Source: Desulfosporosinus lacus DSM 15449
GTDB taxonomy: Bacteria; Bacillota; Desulfitobacteriia; Desulfitobacteriales; Desulfitobacteriaceae
Length of the DNA: 64,000 bases
Direction of reading: 5' to 3'
Assembly: GCF_900129935.1 (NCBI RefSeq)
Contig: NZ_FQXJ01000015.1
Coordinates: 88,876 to 152,875, forward strand
Shown: piece after piece, positions 27,724-35,346 of the stretch
Position numbering within the stretch: position 1 is the first letter of the stretch
Layout: each line of letters starts with the position of its first letter
The notes under the pieces: model-generated
Databases searched by the model: none
Told to the model about the DNA's origin: nothing
The model's input: only the letters and a program-made list of their open reading frames with translations
Translations under genes and position numbers: made by a program

Positions 27724-28422
27724 TTAAGGTTCCTGTTGCCATCGGTAACCGGAACCCCAAACCGTTTTAATATATTCCGGTTGCGAAGGATTATCCTCAA
27801 TCTTTTCCCGCAAGCGCCTAATATGGACATCCAATGTTTTTGTATCCCCAAAATAATCATCACCCCAGACAGTATTCAGCATCTCTTCCCGCTTAAGTGC
27901 CCTACCAGGGTTTTTCATAAATACTTGTATCAAAGCAAATTCGATTGGGGTTAAATCAATCTCCTGATCACTCTTGAATAATTTGTTAGCAGTAACATTT
28001 AAGCATAAGTCCCTGCAACTATAAACCTCTTTTGGGTCTTTACACCCATTGCCTCTTCGCAAAACAGCCTTTACACGAGCAATCAATTCTAAAGGGTTAA
28101 ACGGTTTTACCATATAATCATCTGCGCCCAGTTCCAAGCCAAGAATTTTATCGGTGTCTTGGCCCTTGGCGGTAAGCATAATCACGAATGTTTCTTGCAT
28201 AGTCTCCCTGATTTTTTGACAAACTTCCAATCCGCTGATACCCGGCAACATAAGATCTAACACAACTACCTTAGGGACAAACGATTTCAGCATCTCCAGG
28301 GCTTCCTCTCCAGACGCAGCATCACCCACTAAATAACCTGCCGCACTAAGGTTAAGGGTAATAAAGCGTCGGATAGGCTCTTCATCTTCAACAACTAGTA
28401 CTTTTACTTTTACATCCTTCAT
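27724..28422 (-). CDS. OmpR-family response regulator
   Basis: A 232-residue regulator with a receiver domain (acidic pocket EDEE at 12-15, phospho-acceptor Asp56 in VVLDLMLPG, Thr and Lys in MLTAKG) and a C-terminal winged helix (about 130-228; the RRLREKIEDNP recognition region). It is the first gene of a regulator-kinase-lipoprotein operon. Targets are unknown; the divergent-free upstream gap of 100 bp before the deacetylase gene suggests that envelope genes nearby might be targets, which is inference. Confidence 0.94.
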   Translation of the reverse strand: MKDVKVKVLVVEDEEPIRRFITLNLSAAGYLVGDAASGEEALEMLKSFVPKVVVLDLMLPGISGLEVCQKIRETMQETFVIMLTAKGQDTDKILGLELGADDYMVKPFNPLELIARVKAVLRRGNGCKDPKEVYSCRDLCLNVTANKLFKSDQEIDLTPIEFALIQVFMKNPGRALKREEMLNTVWGDDYFGDTKTLDVHIRRLREKIEDNPSQPEYIKTVWGSGYRWQQEP

Positions 28423-28522
28423 CTGACCACTCCGCGTATCTGTTATTGCAGGGTTTTGACCCCTGTACCTCTATTCTAAACCATTTAGCAGAGCTAAGGG
28501 GATTTTTTTTGCAGGAATTGTC

Positions 28523-29740
28523 TTAGTTTTGCAAACCTCCGGAAAATACTATAGGCAAAACATCGGGACCTAACACCCCAAACGAAAATCCTTGTTTTCT
28601 TAACAACTCAATAATCTCTGGTAACGCATCTATCGTTGAATTTTTACCTACTAGATCATGTAACAAGATAACAACTCGAGTCTTACCCTGAATCTGCTCT
28701 TCAACATTCCTAATTAACTGGTCCTCAGAGAATAATCGAGGATTTGTGTCTCCCGGATCAACATTCCAGTCTTCCATTAAATAACCTGCGGCGTCTATTG
28801 TATTAAAATAGTCAATATTAAAATGACCTACCGTCCCTCCAGGGGCACGAACTATTTGAGGGCGTATACCAATGGTCTGATAAATGATCTCTTCTGCTTT
28901 CCTTACGTCATCCAGAAAATTCTCAGGTCCCTTATACACCTCAGCCATGTTATGAGAATATGTATGGTTGCCGATCACATGATCCTGCTCATACACAGCC
29001 TTCAGTAAATCCGGATAAAGCTCCACCTGTTGCCCGATATTAAAAAAGGTGGCGCGGACCTTTTCTTTGTCCAATATATCAAGAATTTTTGGCGTGGTAC
29101 TGGGATACGGACCATCATCGAAGGTCAAATACGCCATTTTTTCATTTTCCGGCTGGAATTTACGCTGGCGCATAGCTAAACCCGGAGCTGTTGGCGGGTT
29201 GCCCGCCTCATCATAGTATGGTCGAATGGGCGTGCCTGGTGGCCCGGGTAGTGGAGTCGGGGATAAATCTTCTTTTGTGCCCGAGATGATTATATTTGGT
29301 TTTGGATTAGAATGGACGGGTTCCTGCATTGACGTCCCTGATGACAACTCAGATAACGACTCAGGTTTTTGATCTGAAGACTGAGAATCTTCGAACCGGG
29401 TGTTAATTGCCTCTGATTGAGATGGGGCCTTCTCTGTTAGCAACTTGCTTTGATCGGGTTGGGACAAGGACGATTCTTCCGGATATTTCCCCTGAGCGAG
29501 CTGTGCAGAATTTGGAGATGTCGCCAATTGATCTTCCTTACTGTCAATTTCACTCGTTTCATTCACCTCTGCCATACTGTTAGGTAAAGGCGCTAAATCC
29601 TCTTCCACCTTCGGCGAATCGTGCAGTCGAGCAATCGATTGAGTAGCGATACTCCAGCGAGGAAATACCCCCACCCAAAAAACGCTAATACTTAAAAAGC
29701 TCGCCATAAAAACCAGACCTGCGATTTTCATTTTGGACAT
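28523..29740 (-). CDS. Polysaccharide deacetylase, membrane-anchored
   Basis: A 405-residue cell-surface hydrolase of the NodB/PgdA type. An N-terminal signal anchor (about 5-25) and a long Ser/Pro/Glu-rich spacer (about 35-180) precede the catalytic domain. The metal triad and active-site motifs are present: TFDDGP, HTYSHN and RAPGG, then LLHD near the end. It probably removes N-acetyl groups from peptidoglycan or a related glycan outside the cell. The ATG is preceded by AGAGGAAGAGAG. Confidence 0.92.
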   Translation of the reverse strand: MSKMKIAGLVFMASFLSISVFWVGVFPRWSIATQSIARLHDSPKVEEDLAPLPNSMAEVNETSEIDSKEDQLATSPNSAQLAQGKYPEESSLSQPDQSKLLTEKAPSQSEAINTRFEDSQSSDQKPESLSELSSGTSMQEPVHSNPKPNIIISGTKEDLSPTPLPGPPGTPIRPYYDEAGNPPTAPGLAMRQRKFQPENEKMAYLTFDDGPYPSTTPKILDILDKEKVRATFFNIGQQVELYPDLLKAVYEQDHVIGNHTYSHNMAEVYKGPENFLDDVRKAEEIIYQTIGIRPQIVRAPGGTVGHFNIDYFNTIDAAGYLMEDWNVDPGDTNPRLFSEDQLIRNVEEQIQGKTRVVILLHDLVGKNSTIDALPEIIELLRKQGFSFGVLGPDVLPIVFSGGLQN

Positions 29741-29936
29741 AGTTCTCTCTTCCTCTCTCTACACTTTATCTCTGTCTCAAAAAAAGCACTCTTTCGCCAT
29801 ACTTTTACAATACACCTAATCACTAAATTGTTTTTTACAGAGATCTTAATAATAGTTACAAAATGGTTAAAGAATAAACTATATTCATTTTCTGTTGAGC
29901 TGCATTGAACGAAATCTCCTCTTACTTTTACAATAG

Positions 29937-29976
29937 AAATCTCCCGTGTGATCTGTGATCGCACGGGAGATTTTTC
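29937..29976. terminator. Intrinsic terminator, bidirectional
   Basis: A 17-bp stem (29937-29953 with 29957-29973, one wobble) with a 3-nt loop is followed by a T run on the plus strand. On the minus strand it ends transcription from hypD ahead of the deacetylase gene. The 29741-29936 stretch holds no gene that I can support. Confidence 0.85.
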
Positions 29977-30027
29977 TAATAGCCAAGGTTCAATGTTTTT
30001 GTACTATTGTAATCTCTTTAAGCACTT

Positions 30028-30219
30028 TTACGTAATTTTCTTTCCAAGTTCCTCCTCCTGCAATATTCCATCTTTTTCTCTCTTAGTCCCCCAAGTAATA
30101 GTTTGGAAAAACATCATCAACCCTATTGCAATTGATGATATTTCATTAAATCCAACATCTTTTCCGACGATAATTCTATAAATTGTAAAACATATCACGA
30201 TTAACGTAGCAGTTCCATT
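30028..30219 (-). pseudogene. Remnant of a multi-pass membrane protein gene
   Basis: Immediately after the hypD TAG stop the same frame stays open for 63 codons. It reads a hydrophobic segment (TATLIVICFTIYRII), a short loop (VGKDVGFNEISS), a second hydrophobic segment (IAIGLMMFFQTITWG) and a charged tail (TKREKDGILQEEELGKK) to a stop at 30028. This is the look of an internal slice of a small membrane protein, with no start codon apart from a possible GTG and no ribosome binding site. I cannot name the family. It looks like a fragment left by rearrangement. Confidence 0.5.
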
Positions 30220-32577
30220 CTAGAAGGTTGTATGTTCCGTCCGGGTGATAATCTCCTCCTGCAACGCCTCACTTAGATCGCAGAAATAGTCACTATACCC
30301 TGCCACCCGTACGATTAGGTCCCGATATTTTTCCGGTTCAGCTTGGGCTGCTCGCAAGGTCTTGGCACTGACCACGTTAAATTGAATATGGTGTCCCCCT
30401 AATTTGAAATACGAGCGCACCAAATGAGCCAATTTATCAATTCCCTCTTCTCCCTCTAAGACTTGAGGCGTAAACTTCAGATTTAACAAGGTCCCTCCAG
30501 TCCGTGCATGATCGAGTTTGGAAGCTGATTTAATGACCGCAGTTGGGCCCAAAAGGTCCATTCCCTGAACTGGAGAAATCCCTTCCGAAAGCGGTTCCCA
30601 AGCTTTCCGTCCTTCCGCAGAAGCACCAATGACGGAACCAAAATAAACGTGGCAAGTCGTCGGCAACATATTAATCCGATAAACTCCGCCCTTGGTATTA
30701 GGCCTGCCATTAACTTCACTATAGTAAGTATTAAAAATATCTACCATTACTTCGTCAGCATAGTCATGATCATTTCCAAAGTGGGGGGTCTTGTTCATCA
30801 GCAACTGACGCACCGCCTCATGTCCCGAGAAATTGGCGTTTAACGCATCGAGCAACTGATCTATGGTAAGATTCTTCTGCTCAAATATATGGTATTTTAC
30901 TCCAGACAATGTGTCTGTCAGACTTCCAAGGCCAACCCCTTGCACATAGTTAGTGTTATATCGAGCACCACCATCATTATAATCCTTACCCTCAGCGATA
31001 CAGTCATCAATTAGCAAAGAAAGAAACGGAGACGGCATATAGGTTGCATAAAGACGTTCAATGATATTACTCCCTTTAACCTTAATATCCATAAAGTAGT
31101 GAAGTTGTTTCTTAAAAGCTTCAAACAACTCATTAAAAGACTCAAAACTCCTGGGATCTCCAGTTTCCAAGCCCAGTTGACGGCCTGTTTTGGGGTCTAA
31201 CCCATTATGCAAGACTAATTCAAAAACTTTCGGCAGATTAAAATACCCTGTTAAAATATAACTTTCCTTGCCAAAGGCCCCTGTCTCCACACAGCCGCTC
31301 GTTCCCCCTTGCCGGGCATCCTCGATCAGTTTACCCTGGCGCAGAAGCTCCTCGACAACCGTATCCGCATTAAATACTGAAGGTTGACCCCAGCCCTTGC
31401 GGATGATCCGTGCCGCACGTTTCAAGAAACGATCCGGGTTTTTCTTGCTTAACTGAATGTTTGAGCTTGGCTGTAAGAGGCGCATTTCATCAATTACATC
31501 TAAAACCAGGTAAGTGACGTCATTGACCCCGTCTGAGCCATCCGCCTTAAGTCCGCCGCTGTTGATATTCGCGAAATCTGTATACGTCCCGCTTTCAGCA
31601 GCAGTTACCCCCACTTTAGGAGGCGCTGGTTGATTGTTAAACTTTACCCAAAAACACTGAAGGAGTTCTCTAGCCTGTTCCTCATTCAGCGTTCCCTCAT
31701 CTAAACCTTTTTTATAGAAGGGATACAAATGTTGATCCAGTCGTCCCGGACTAAAGGCATCCCAGGTATTAAGTTCTGTGATAACCCCTAAATGCACAAA
31801 CCAATAGGCTTGCAAAGCCTCCCAGAAATTCCGCGGGGCATGGGCTGGAACATAAGAACAAACCTCGGCAATCCTCTCCAATTCTGCCTTGCGTATATGG
31901 TCTGTTTCAACTTGGGCTAGTTCTTGAGCTTTTTCAGCGTGACGTTCAGCAAACCTAATGATGGCTTCTGCACTGATCCGCATAGCTTTTAGTTGTTCTT
32001 GCTTGTAGTATGCTTCCGCATCGTTAAAGTAGTCCAATTTGTTCAAATACGCATCGATCTTTGCGATAAAGTCGTGAAAACCTAAGCGATAAATTTTATC
32101 ATCGAGTACGGTGTGCCCAGGGGCTCTCTGCTCCATAAACTCTGTAAAGATGCCTGCATCATAAGAAGTCTTCCATTCCTCGGGCATTTCCGCAAAAATC
32201 ATATCCCGCATAGAATTGCCTTGCCAATAGGGGATGATTCGTTCTTCATAAGCTTGACGCACTTCTTGACTGACTTTGAACGATATTTTCGGACGCGAAT
32301 TCAGGATATCCAGATCCTTCAGACTATGACAACACAGTTCTGGGTATGTATAAGTAGCCTTAGGAGCCGGCCCTCTTTCTCCTACGATCAATTCGTCCTC
32401 ATTAATGCAAATCTCCTTGTGCTCCAACATATATTTAAACGCTAAAGCCCGTTGGACAGGAACGGAGGTATTTCCTGCCGAACGATAGAATTCTGTGATT
32501 AACTCGGCTCTTTCTGCGGATATATAAGCTTCAGCCTCAAGACTGCGTTGTCTGAGCATAGTCACTCGTTTATTCAT
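30220..32577 (-). CDS. hypD: trans-4-hydroxy-L-proline dehydratase (glycyl radical enzyme)
   Basis: A 785-residue glycyl radical enzyme. It dehydrates trans-4-hydroxy-L-proline to (S)-1-pyrroline-5-carboxylate. The radical loop RVAGYS carries Gly760 and the thiyl site GCVETG has Cys429 and Glu431. The Clostridioides difficile HypD active-site residues, as I recall them (Phe152, His160, Asp278, Ser334, Phe340, Cys434, Glu436, Tyr450, Thr645, Gly765), all appear here at a constant offset of five: Phe147, His155, Asp273, Ser329, Phe335, Cys429, Glu431, Tyr445, Thr640, Gly760. That rules out the glycerol, choline and formate-lyase subfamilies. A possible sigma-54 promoter lies 48-63 bp upstream. 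Its activase is at 34002, and a P5C dehydrogenase that can use its product is at 35347. Confidence 0.95.
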   Translation of the reverse strand: MNKRVTMLRQRSLEAEAYISAERAELITEFYRSAGNTSVPVQRALAFKYMLEHKEICINEDELIVGERGPAPKATYTYPELCCHSLKDLDILNSRPKISFKVSQEVRQAYEERIIPYWQGNSMRDMIFAEMPEEWKTSYDAGIFTEFMEQRAPGHTVLDDKIYRLGFHDFIAKIDAYLNKLDYFNDAEAYYKQEQLKAMRISAEAIIRFAERHAEKAQELAQVETDHIRKAELERIAEVCSYVPAHAPRNFWEALQAYWFVHLGVITELNTWDAFSPGRLDQHLYPFYKKGLDEGTLNEEQARELLQCFWVKFNNQPAPPKVGVTAAESGTYTDFANINSGGLKADGSDGVNDVTYLVLDVIDEMRLLQPSSNIQLSKKNPDRFLKRAARIIRKGWGQPSVFNADTVVEELLRQGKLIEDARQGGTSGCVETGAFGKESYILTGYFNLPKVFELVLHNGLDPKTGRQLGLETGDPRSFESFNELFEAFKKQLHYFMDIKVKGSNIIERLYATYMPSPFLSLLIDDCIAEGKDYNDGGARYNTNYVQGVGLGSLTDTLSGVKYHIFEQKNLTIDQLLDALNANFSGHEAVRQLLMNKTPHFGNDHDYADEVMVDIFNTYYSEVNGRPNTKGGVYRINMLPTTCHVYFGSVIGASAEGRKAWEPLSEGISPVQGMDLLGPTAVIKSASKLDHARTGGTLLNLKFTPQVLEGEEGIDKLAHLVRSYFKLGGHHIQFNVVSAKTLRAAQAEPEKYRDLIVRVAGYSDYFCDLSEALQEEIITRTEHTTF

Positions 32578-32624
32578 TCTTAGGTCACTTCCTTGCTTGT
32601 AGATTTACCTTACCCTCGCTTTAC

Positions 32625-32640
32625 AGCACAATATAAACCA
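32625..32640 (-). promoter_or_regulatory. Possible sigma-54 promoter for hypD
   Basis: The minus strand reads TGGTTTATATTGTGCT. The invariant GG and GC are 10 bp apart but the flanking consensus is weak. The predicted start near 32614 leaves a leader of about 37 nt before the hypD ATG. Confidence 0.45.
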
Positions 32641-32683
32641 AGCCTCATAGAATATAGTAAAGTATTATAAAGAGGTGTGAGTA

Positions 32684-33247
32684 ATGCCCAACTTTTTGGA
32701 ATCAATTTTAATGCCTAAAAGACTTGATGAAGTAGTGAATATTCCAAATCCATTGTTTAAATCTCTTCAAGGCAAATACTTTGTCGGGCAAACAGAATCC
32801 TTAATTCTCAGCAATACTGCCAATGCCTGGGGATCTTTAGTCAATCCCATCGGTTCTGGTGTTAATCTGTTTGCCAATGTGTATACCATTTCAAATTTTA
32901 CGGACAGACCATTTTTAGCACAATTGTGGTTTAACACAGATCCTCCTGGAACAGGAACTCAATCCACAAAAATCAGTCCTGCTAATACAGCTCTGGTTCC
33001 GCCTCCTATACCGAAAGTTCAGCTACAATTTAATCAAAACGTCAACGGTGTCCCGGTTGGCGGAATTAACGTTTTCGACAGGATAGTTCCACCAGGTGGT
33101 ACTCTTGTCAGCGAAGAGGATGGAAAATTAATCTTCCCTCCAGGCGGTAATTTGGTTCTCTTTCTAACCTCTCCTGGGGCGGTAGCAGTTTCATTTACAG
33201 CAATAATTGCCTTTGGCTGGTGGGAGGAAAAAATAAAAGCGCATTAA
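32684..33247 (+). CDS. Hypothetical protein, possibly DUF6143 family
   Basis: A 187-residue protein transcribed away from hypD. It has no signal peptide or transmembrane segment. The sequence is rich in Asn, Pro and Val with beta-strand character (LFANVYTISNFTDRPFLAQLW, FPPGGNLVLFLTS), which resembles the DUF6143 family of clostridial, possibly spore-associated, proteins; that recognition is tentative. The start has GAGGTG eight bases upstream. A terminator follows at 33301. It seems unrelated to hydroxyproline metabolism. Confidence 0.6.
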   Translation: MPNFLESILMPKRLDEVVNIPNPLFKSLQGKYFVGQTESLILSNTANAWGSLVNPIGSGVNLFANVYTISNFTDRPFLAQLWFNTDPPGTGTQSTKISPANTALVPPPIPKVQLQFNQNVNGVPVGGINVFDRIVPPGGTLVSEEDGKLIFPPGGNLVLFLTSPGAVAVSFTAIIAFGWWEEKIKAH

Positions 33248-33300
33248 GCAACTCTCAAAACGTGCAAGAAACAACTCTGCCATATGCTAAAGATCTCAAG

Positions 33301-33327
33301 ACCTCCTCGATAAGGGGGTTTTTTTCT
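33301..33327 (+). terminator. Intrinsic terminator
   Basis: ACCTCCT pairs with AGGGGGT (one G-U) around a short loop, followed by a seven-T run, 50 bp past the stop of the preceding gene. Confidence 0.7.
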
Positions 33328-33459
33328 GCCCTTTTCCTAAGTTCCTCCGCCGGCATTGAGATGATCTGCATTGGAGAAGGTTCATTTGTCACATTGTTTC
33401 CCTCCACAAAGATCCATTTTCCCAAATAATGGGTTTAGAGCAATCTCCTATGAAAAGTA

Positions 33460-33936
33460 TTACAGCAATTGATATAATGCCTTTTCATAGTCTTTTACAA
33501 AGTAACGCTTGCCTTTCTTTATCACTTCATGGCCTTCCATCTCCAACAACATTCTTTGTTGTTCTATACCCCCTGGGTACTTTTCATTTAACTCCCCACC
33601 TTTTTTCAAAGTACGCCAGTAAGGGGTTATATCTCTTCTTCCCAAATTTTCACGTTCTTGGGACGCATTTGCGGCAATATTGATAAAAATTCCTGCGGTA
33701 AGGTGGCAAGTGAAGTCGGCATTATGTTTTTTGGCAAGGTATTCTCTAATTTCCCCCGAAGTAATTATTTTCCCTGCGGGAATTCTTTTCATTGCCTCAT
33801 CGTATTCAATTGGGGCTGCTATAAGCATATTGCCGCACCCAAAACGTTTGGCCATATTATTGTCATACCCAATGAATTCTAGCTTCGGCAAATCTCCTGA
33901 GGTGTTAAGTTTCTCGTTAAAAGATTTTTTAGGCAT
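33460..33936 (-). CDS. MGMT/Ada-like protein lacking the acceptor cysteine
   Basis: A 158-residue protein related to the DNA-binding domain of O6-alkylguanine-DNA alkyltransferase. The helix-turn-helix region (IPAGKIITSGEIREYLAKKH) and the C-terminal GGIEQQRMLLEMEGHEV block match the family. At the place of the usual PCHR acceptor motif it reads TPYWRTL, so no alkyl-accepting Cys is present; this is an alkyltransferase-like protein that would flag lesions rather than repair them. The gene sits alone, between the hypD and activase genes. The ATG has GGAGG about eight bases upstream. Confidence 0.78.
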   Translation of the reverse strand: MPKKSFNEKLNTSGDLPKLEFIGYDNNMAKRFGCGNMLIAAPIEYDEAMKRIPAGKIITSGEIREYLAKKHNADFTCHLTAGIFINIAANASQERENLGRRDITPYWRTLKKGGELNEKYPGGIEQQRMLLEMEGHEVIKKGKRYFVKDYEKALYQLL

Positions 33937-34001
33937 AAAATACTCCTCCTTTGAATCTTCACCCTAATCATCCATTGCTGCACTATGTCAGTGGCCATAT
34001 A

Positions 34002-34901
34002 TTATCCCCCAATTTTCACCTTCAACCCAAACCGCTCCAACCTCTTTGCTATCTGTACCATGCTTTCATCGACAGGGGACTGTATATCCGACAGACTATA
34101 CTCCAGACCAAGCCGCAGATACTTATCCACTCCTGCTTTGTGGTATGGCAAACAATGTATTTCTGCTACACATTTTAACGACGAAACAAATGCACCCATT
34201 TGTCGAAGATTATCTTCATCATCATTAATCCCCGGAATGATTGCAACACGGACAATAACTTTTGGATGGTTCTCTGCAAGCCAACGAAGGTTTGCTTTAA
34301 TTAGTTCATTAGGAACCCCAGTTACATCTTGGTGCTTCCTGCTATCCATAAGTTTCAAATCGTATAAGAAGAGATCCACATAGGGGCTGATCATTTGCAA
34401 GGAATCTAATCTCACAAATCCAGCCGTCTCTACCGCAGTGTGAATTTCCTTTCTTCGGCACTCCTTAAGTATCTCCCGCAGAAAGTCCGGTTGCCCAAGG
34501 GCTTCTCCACCGGAAAAAGTTACTCCTCCTCCGGATTCGTCATAGAATATTAAATCTTTCTCGATCTCAGCCATGACTTCTTGCAAAGACATCTCCTTAG
34601 CAACCAGCTCTCTCACCCCGGCATGGCAAATCCTGCTGCATTCTCCACAGGCCAGACACTTTTCTCTTAAATAAACCAGTTGTCCCTCAATAGAAACAAT
34701 CGCTTTGCTTGGGCAGACTTTTATACACTGCCCGCAACCAATACACCTGTCCTGCCGATACATTAACTCCTGATCGAATCTCTGGCCCTCTGGGTTATGA
34801 CACCAGGGACAGCAGAGAGGACAACCTTTAAAAAATATTGTCGTCCGAATGCCCGGCCCATCATGGATGGAGTACTTCATAATGTTAAAAATCCTGGCCA
34901 T
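34002..34901 (-). CDS. Glycyl radical enzyme activase (probable HypD activating enzyme)
   Basis: A 299-residue radical SAM enzyme. It carries the CxxxCxxC motif (GCPLCCPWC) that binds the SAM-cleaving [4Fe-4S] cluster and an inserted ferredoxin-like domain with two more cluster motifs, CIGCGQCIKVCP and CLACGECSRIC, as in the activases of decarboxylase- and dehydratase-type glycyl radical enzymes. It would abstract a hydrogen from Gly760 of HypD, the only such enzyme in this window. The start is the ATG at 34901 or a TTG at 34907. It is in the same direction as hypD but separated from it by two unrelated genes. Confidence 0.9.
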   Translation of the reverse strand: MARIFNIMKYSIHDGPGIRTTIFFKGCPLCCPWCHNPEGQRFDQELMYRQDRCIGCGQCIKVCPSKAIVSIEGQLVYLREKCLACGECSRICHAGVRELVAKEMSLQEVMAEIEKDLIFYDESGGGVTFSGGEALGQPDFLREILKECRRKEIHTAVETAGFVRLDSLQMISPYVDLFLYDLKLMDSRKHQDVTGVPNELIKANLRWLAENHPKVIVRVAIIPGINDDEDNLRQMGAFVSSLKCVAEIHCLPYHKAGVDKYLRLGLEYSLSDIQSPVDESMVQIAKRLERFGLKVKIGG

Positions 34902-35106
34902 AAGCAAAATTCCACCACTCCTGCTTTTTCAGAACTAATTCAGTTCTAAAGATTAAGGTTCCCTTTCCCTAGCAGATCGTTATACTCTAAGATAAATTCA
35001 ATGGGGTATAGATCTTTTAATTCTCCACGAACCGTTTAGTTCCTCTACACAGATAATAACCTTTTCTTTTTAGTGTTTAACCTTGCTGAGCGGTTATCCT
35101 ATTAAT

Positions 35107-35158
35107 ATTGATTTATCCAAAATATAAATATCTATATTTATATTTTGGATAAATCAAT
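35107..35158. repeat. 52-bp near-perfect palindrome (AT-rich cruciform)
   Basis: Two perfect 24-bp arms (35107-35130 and 35135-35158) are separated by four bases (TCTA). There is no T run, so it is not a typical terminator. It lies in the 34908-35346 gap, in which I see no gene. Confidence 0.85.
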
Positions 35159-35190
35159 TGATGGAAATTTAGGGATAAAATTAAGAGGAA

Positions 35191-35226
35191 GGTCTGTCCA
35201 AAACTCATTACAGTTTTGAACAGACC
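35191..35226 (-). terminator. Terminator of the P5C dehydrogenase operon
   Basis: A 15-bp stem with one mismatch (35191-35205 with 35212-35226) and a 6-nt loop lies 120 bp past the P5C dehydrogenase stop. On the minus strand a pyrimidine-rich tract follows. Confidence 0.65.
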
Positions 35227-35346
35227 CCTTGTTTTACGCATTCTGTTCTTGGGATAATTCAGAATGTTTCCGATTTATAAGAGTATTCTCCCATTGCAGA
35301 GGAATTCAAACTACACTAGTCAGAATACAATAAGCAACAAATTATT

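Noticed and set aside
30220..32577. The glycyl radical enzyme as glycerol dehydratase, choline TMA-lyase or pyruvate formate-lyase.
   Set aside because: The full set of HypD-specific residues matches at one constant offset, and the neighbours are P5C and imino-acid genes.
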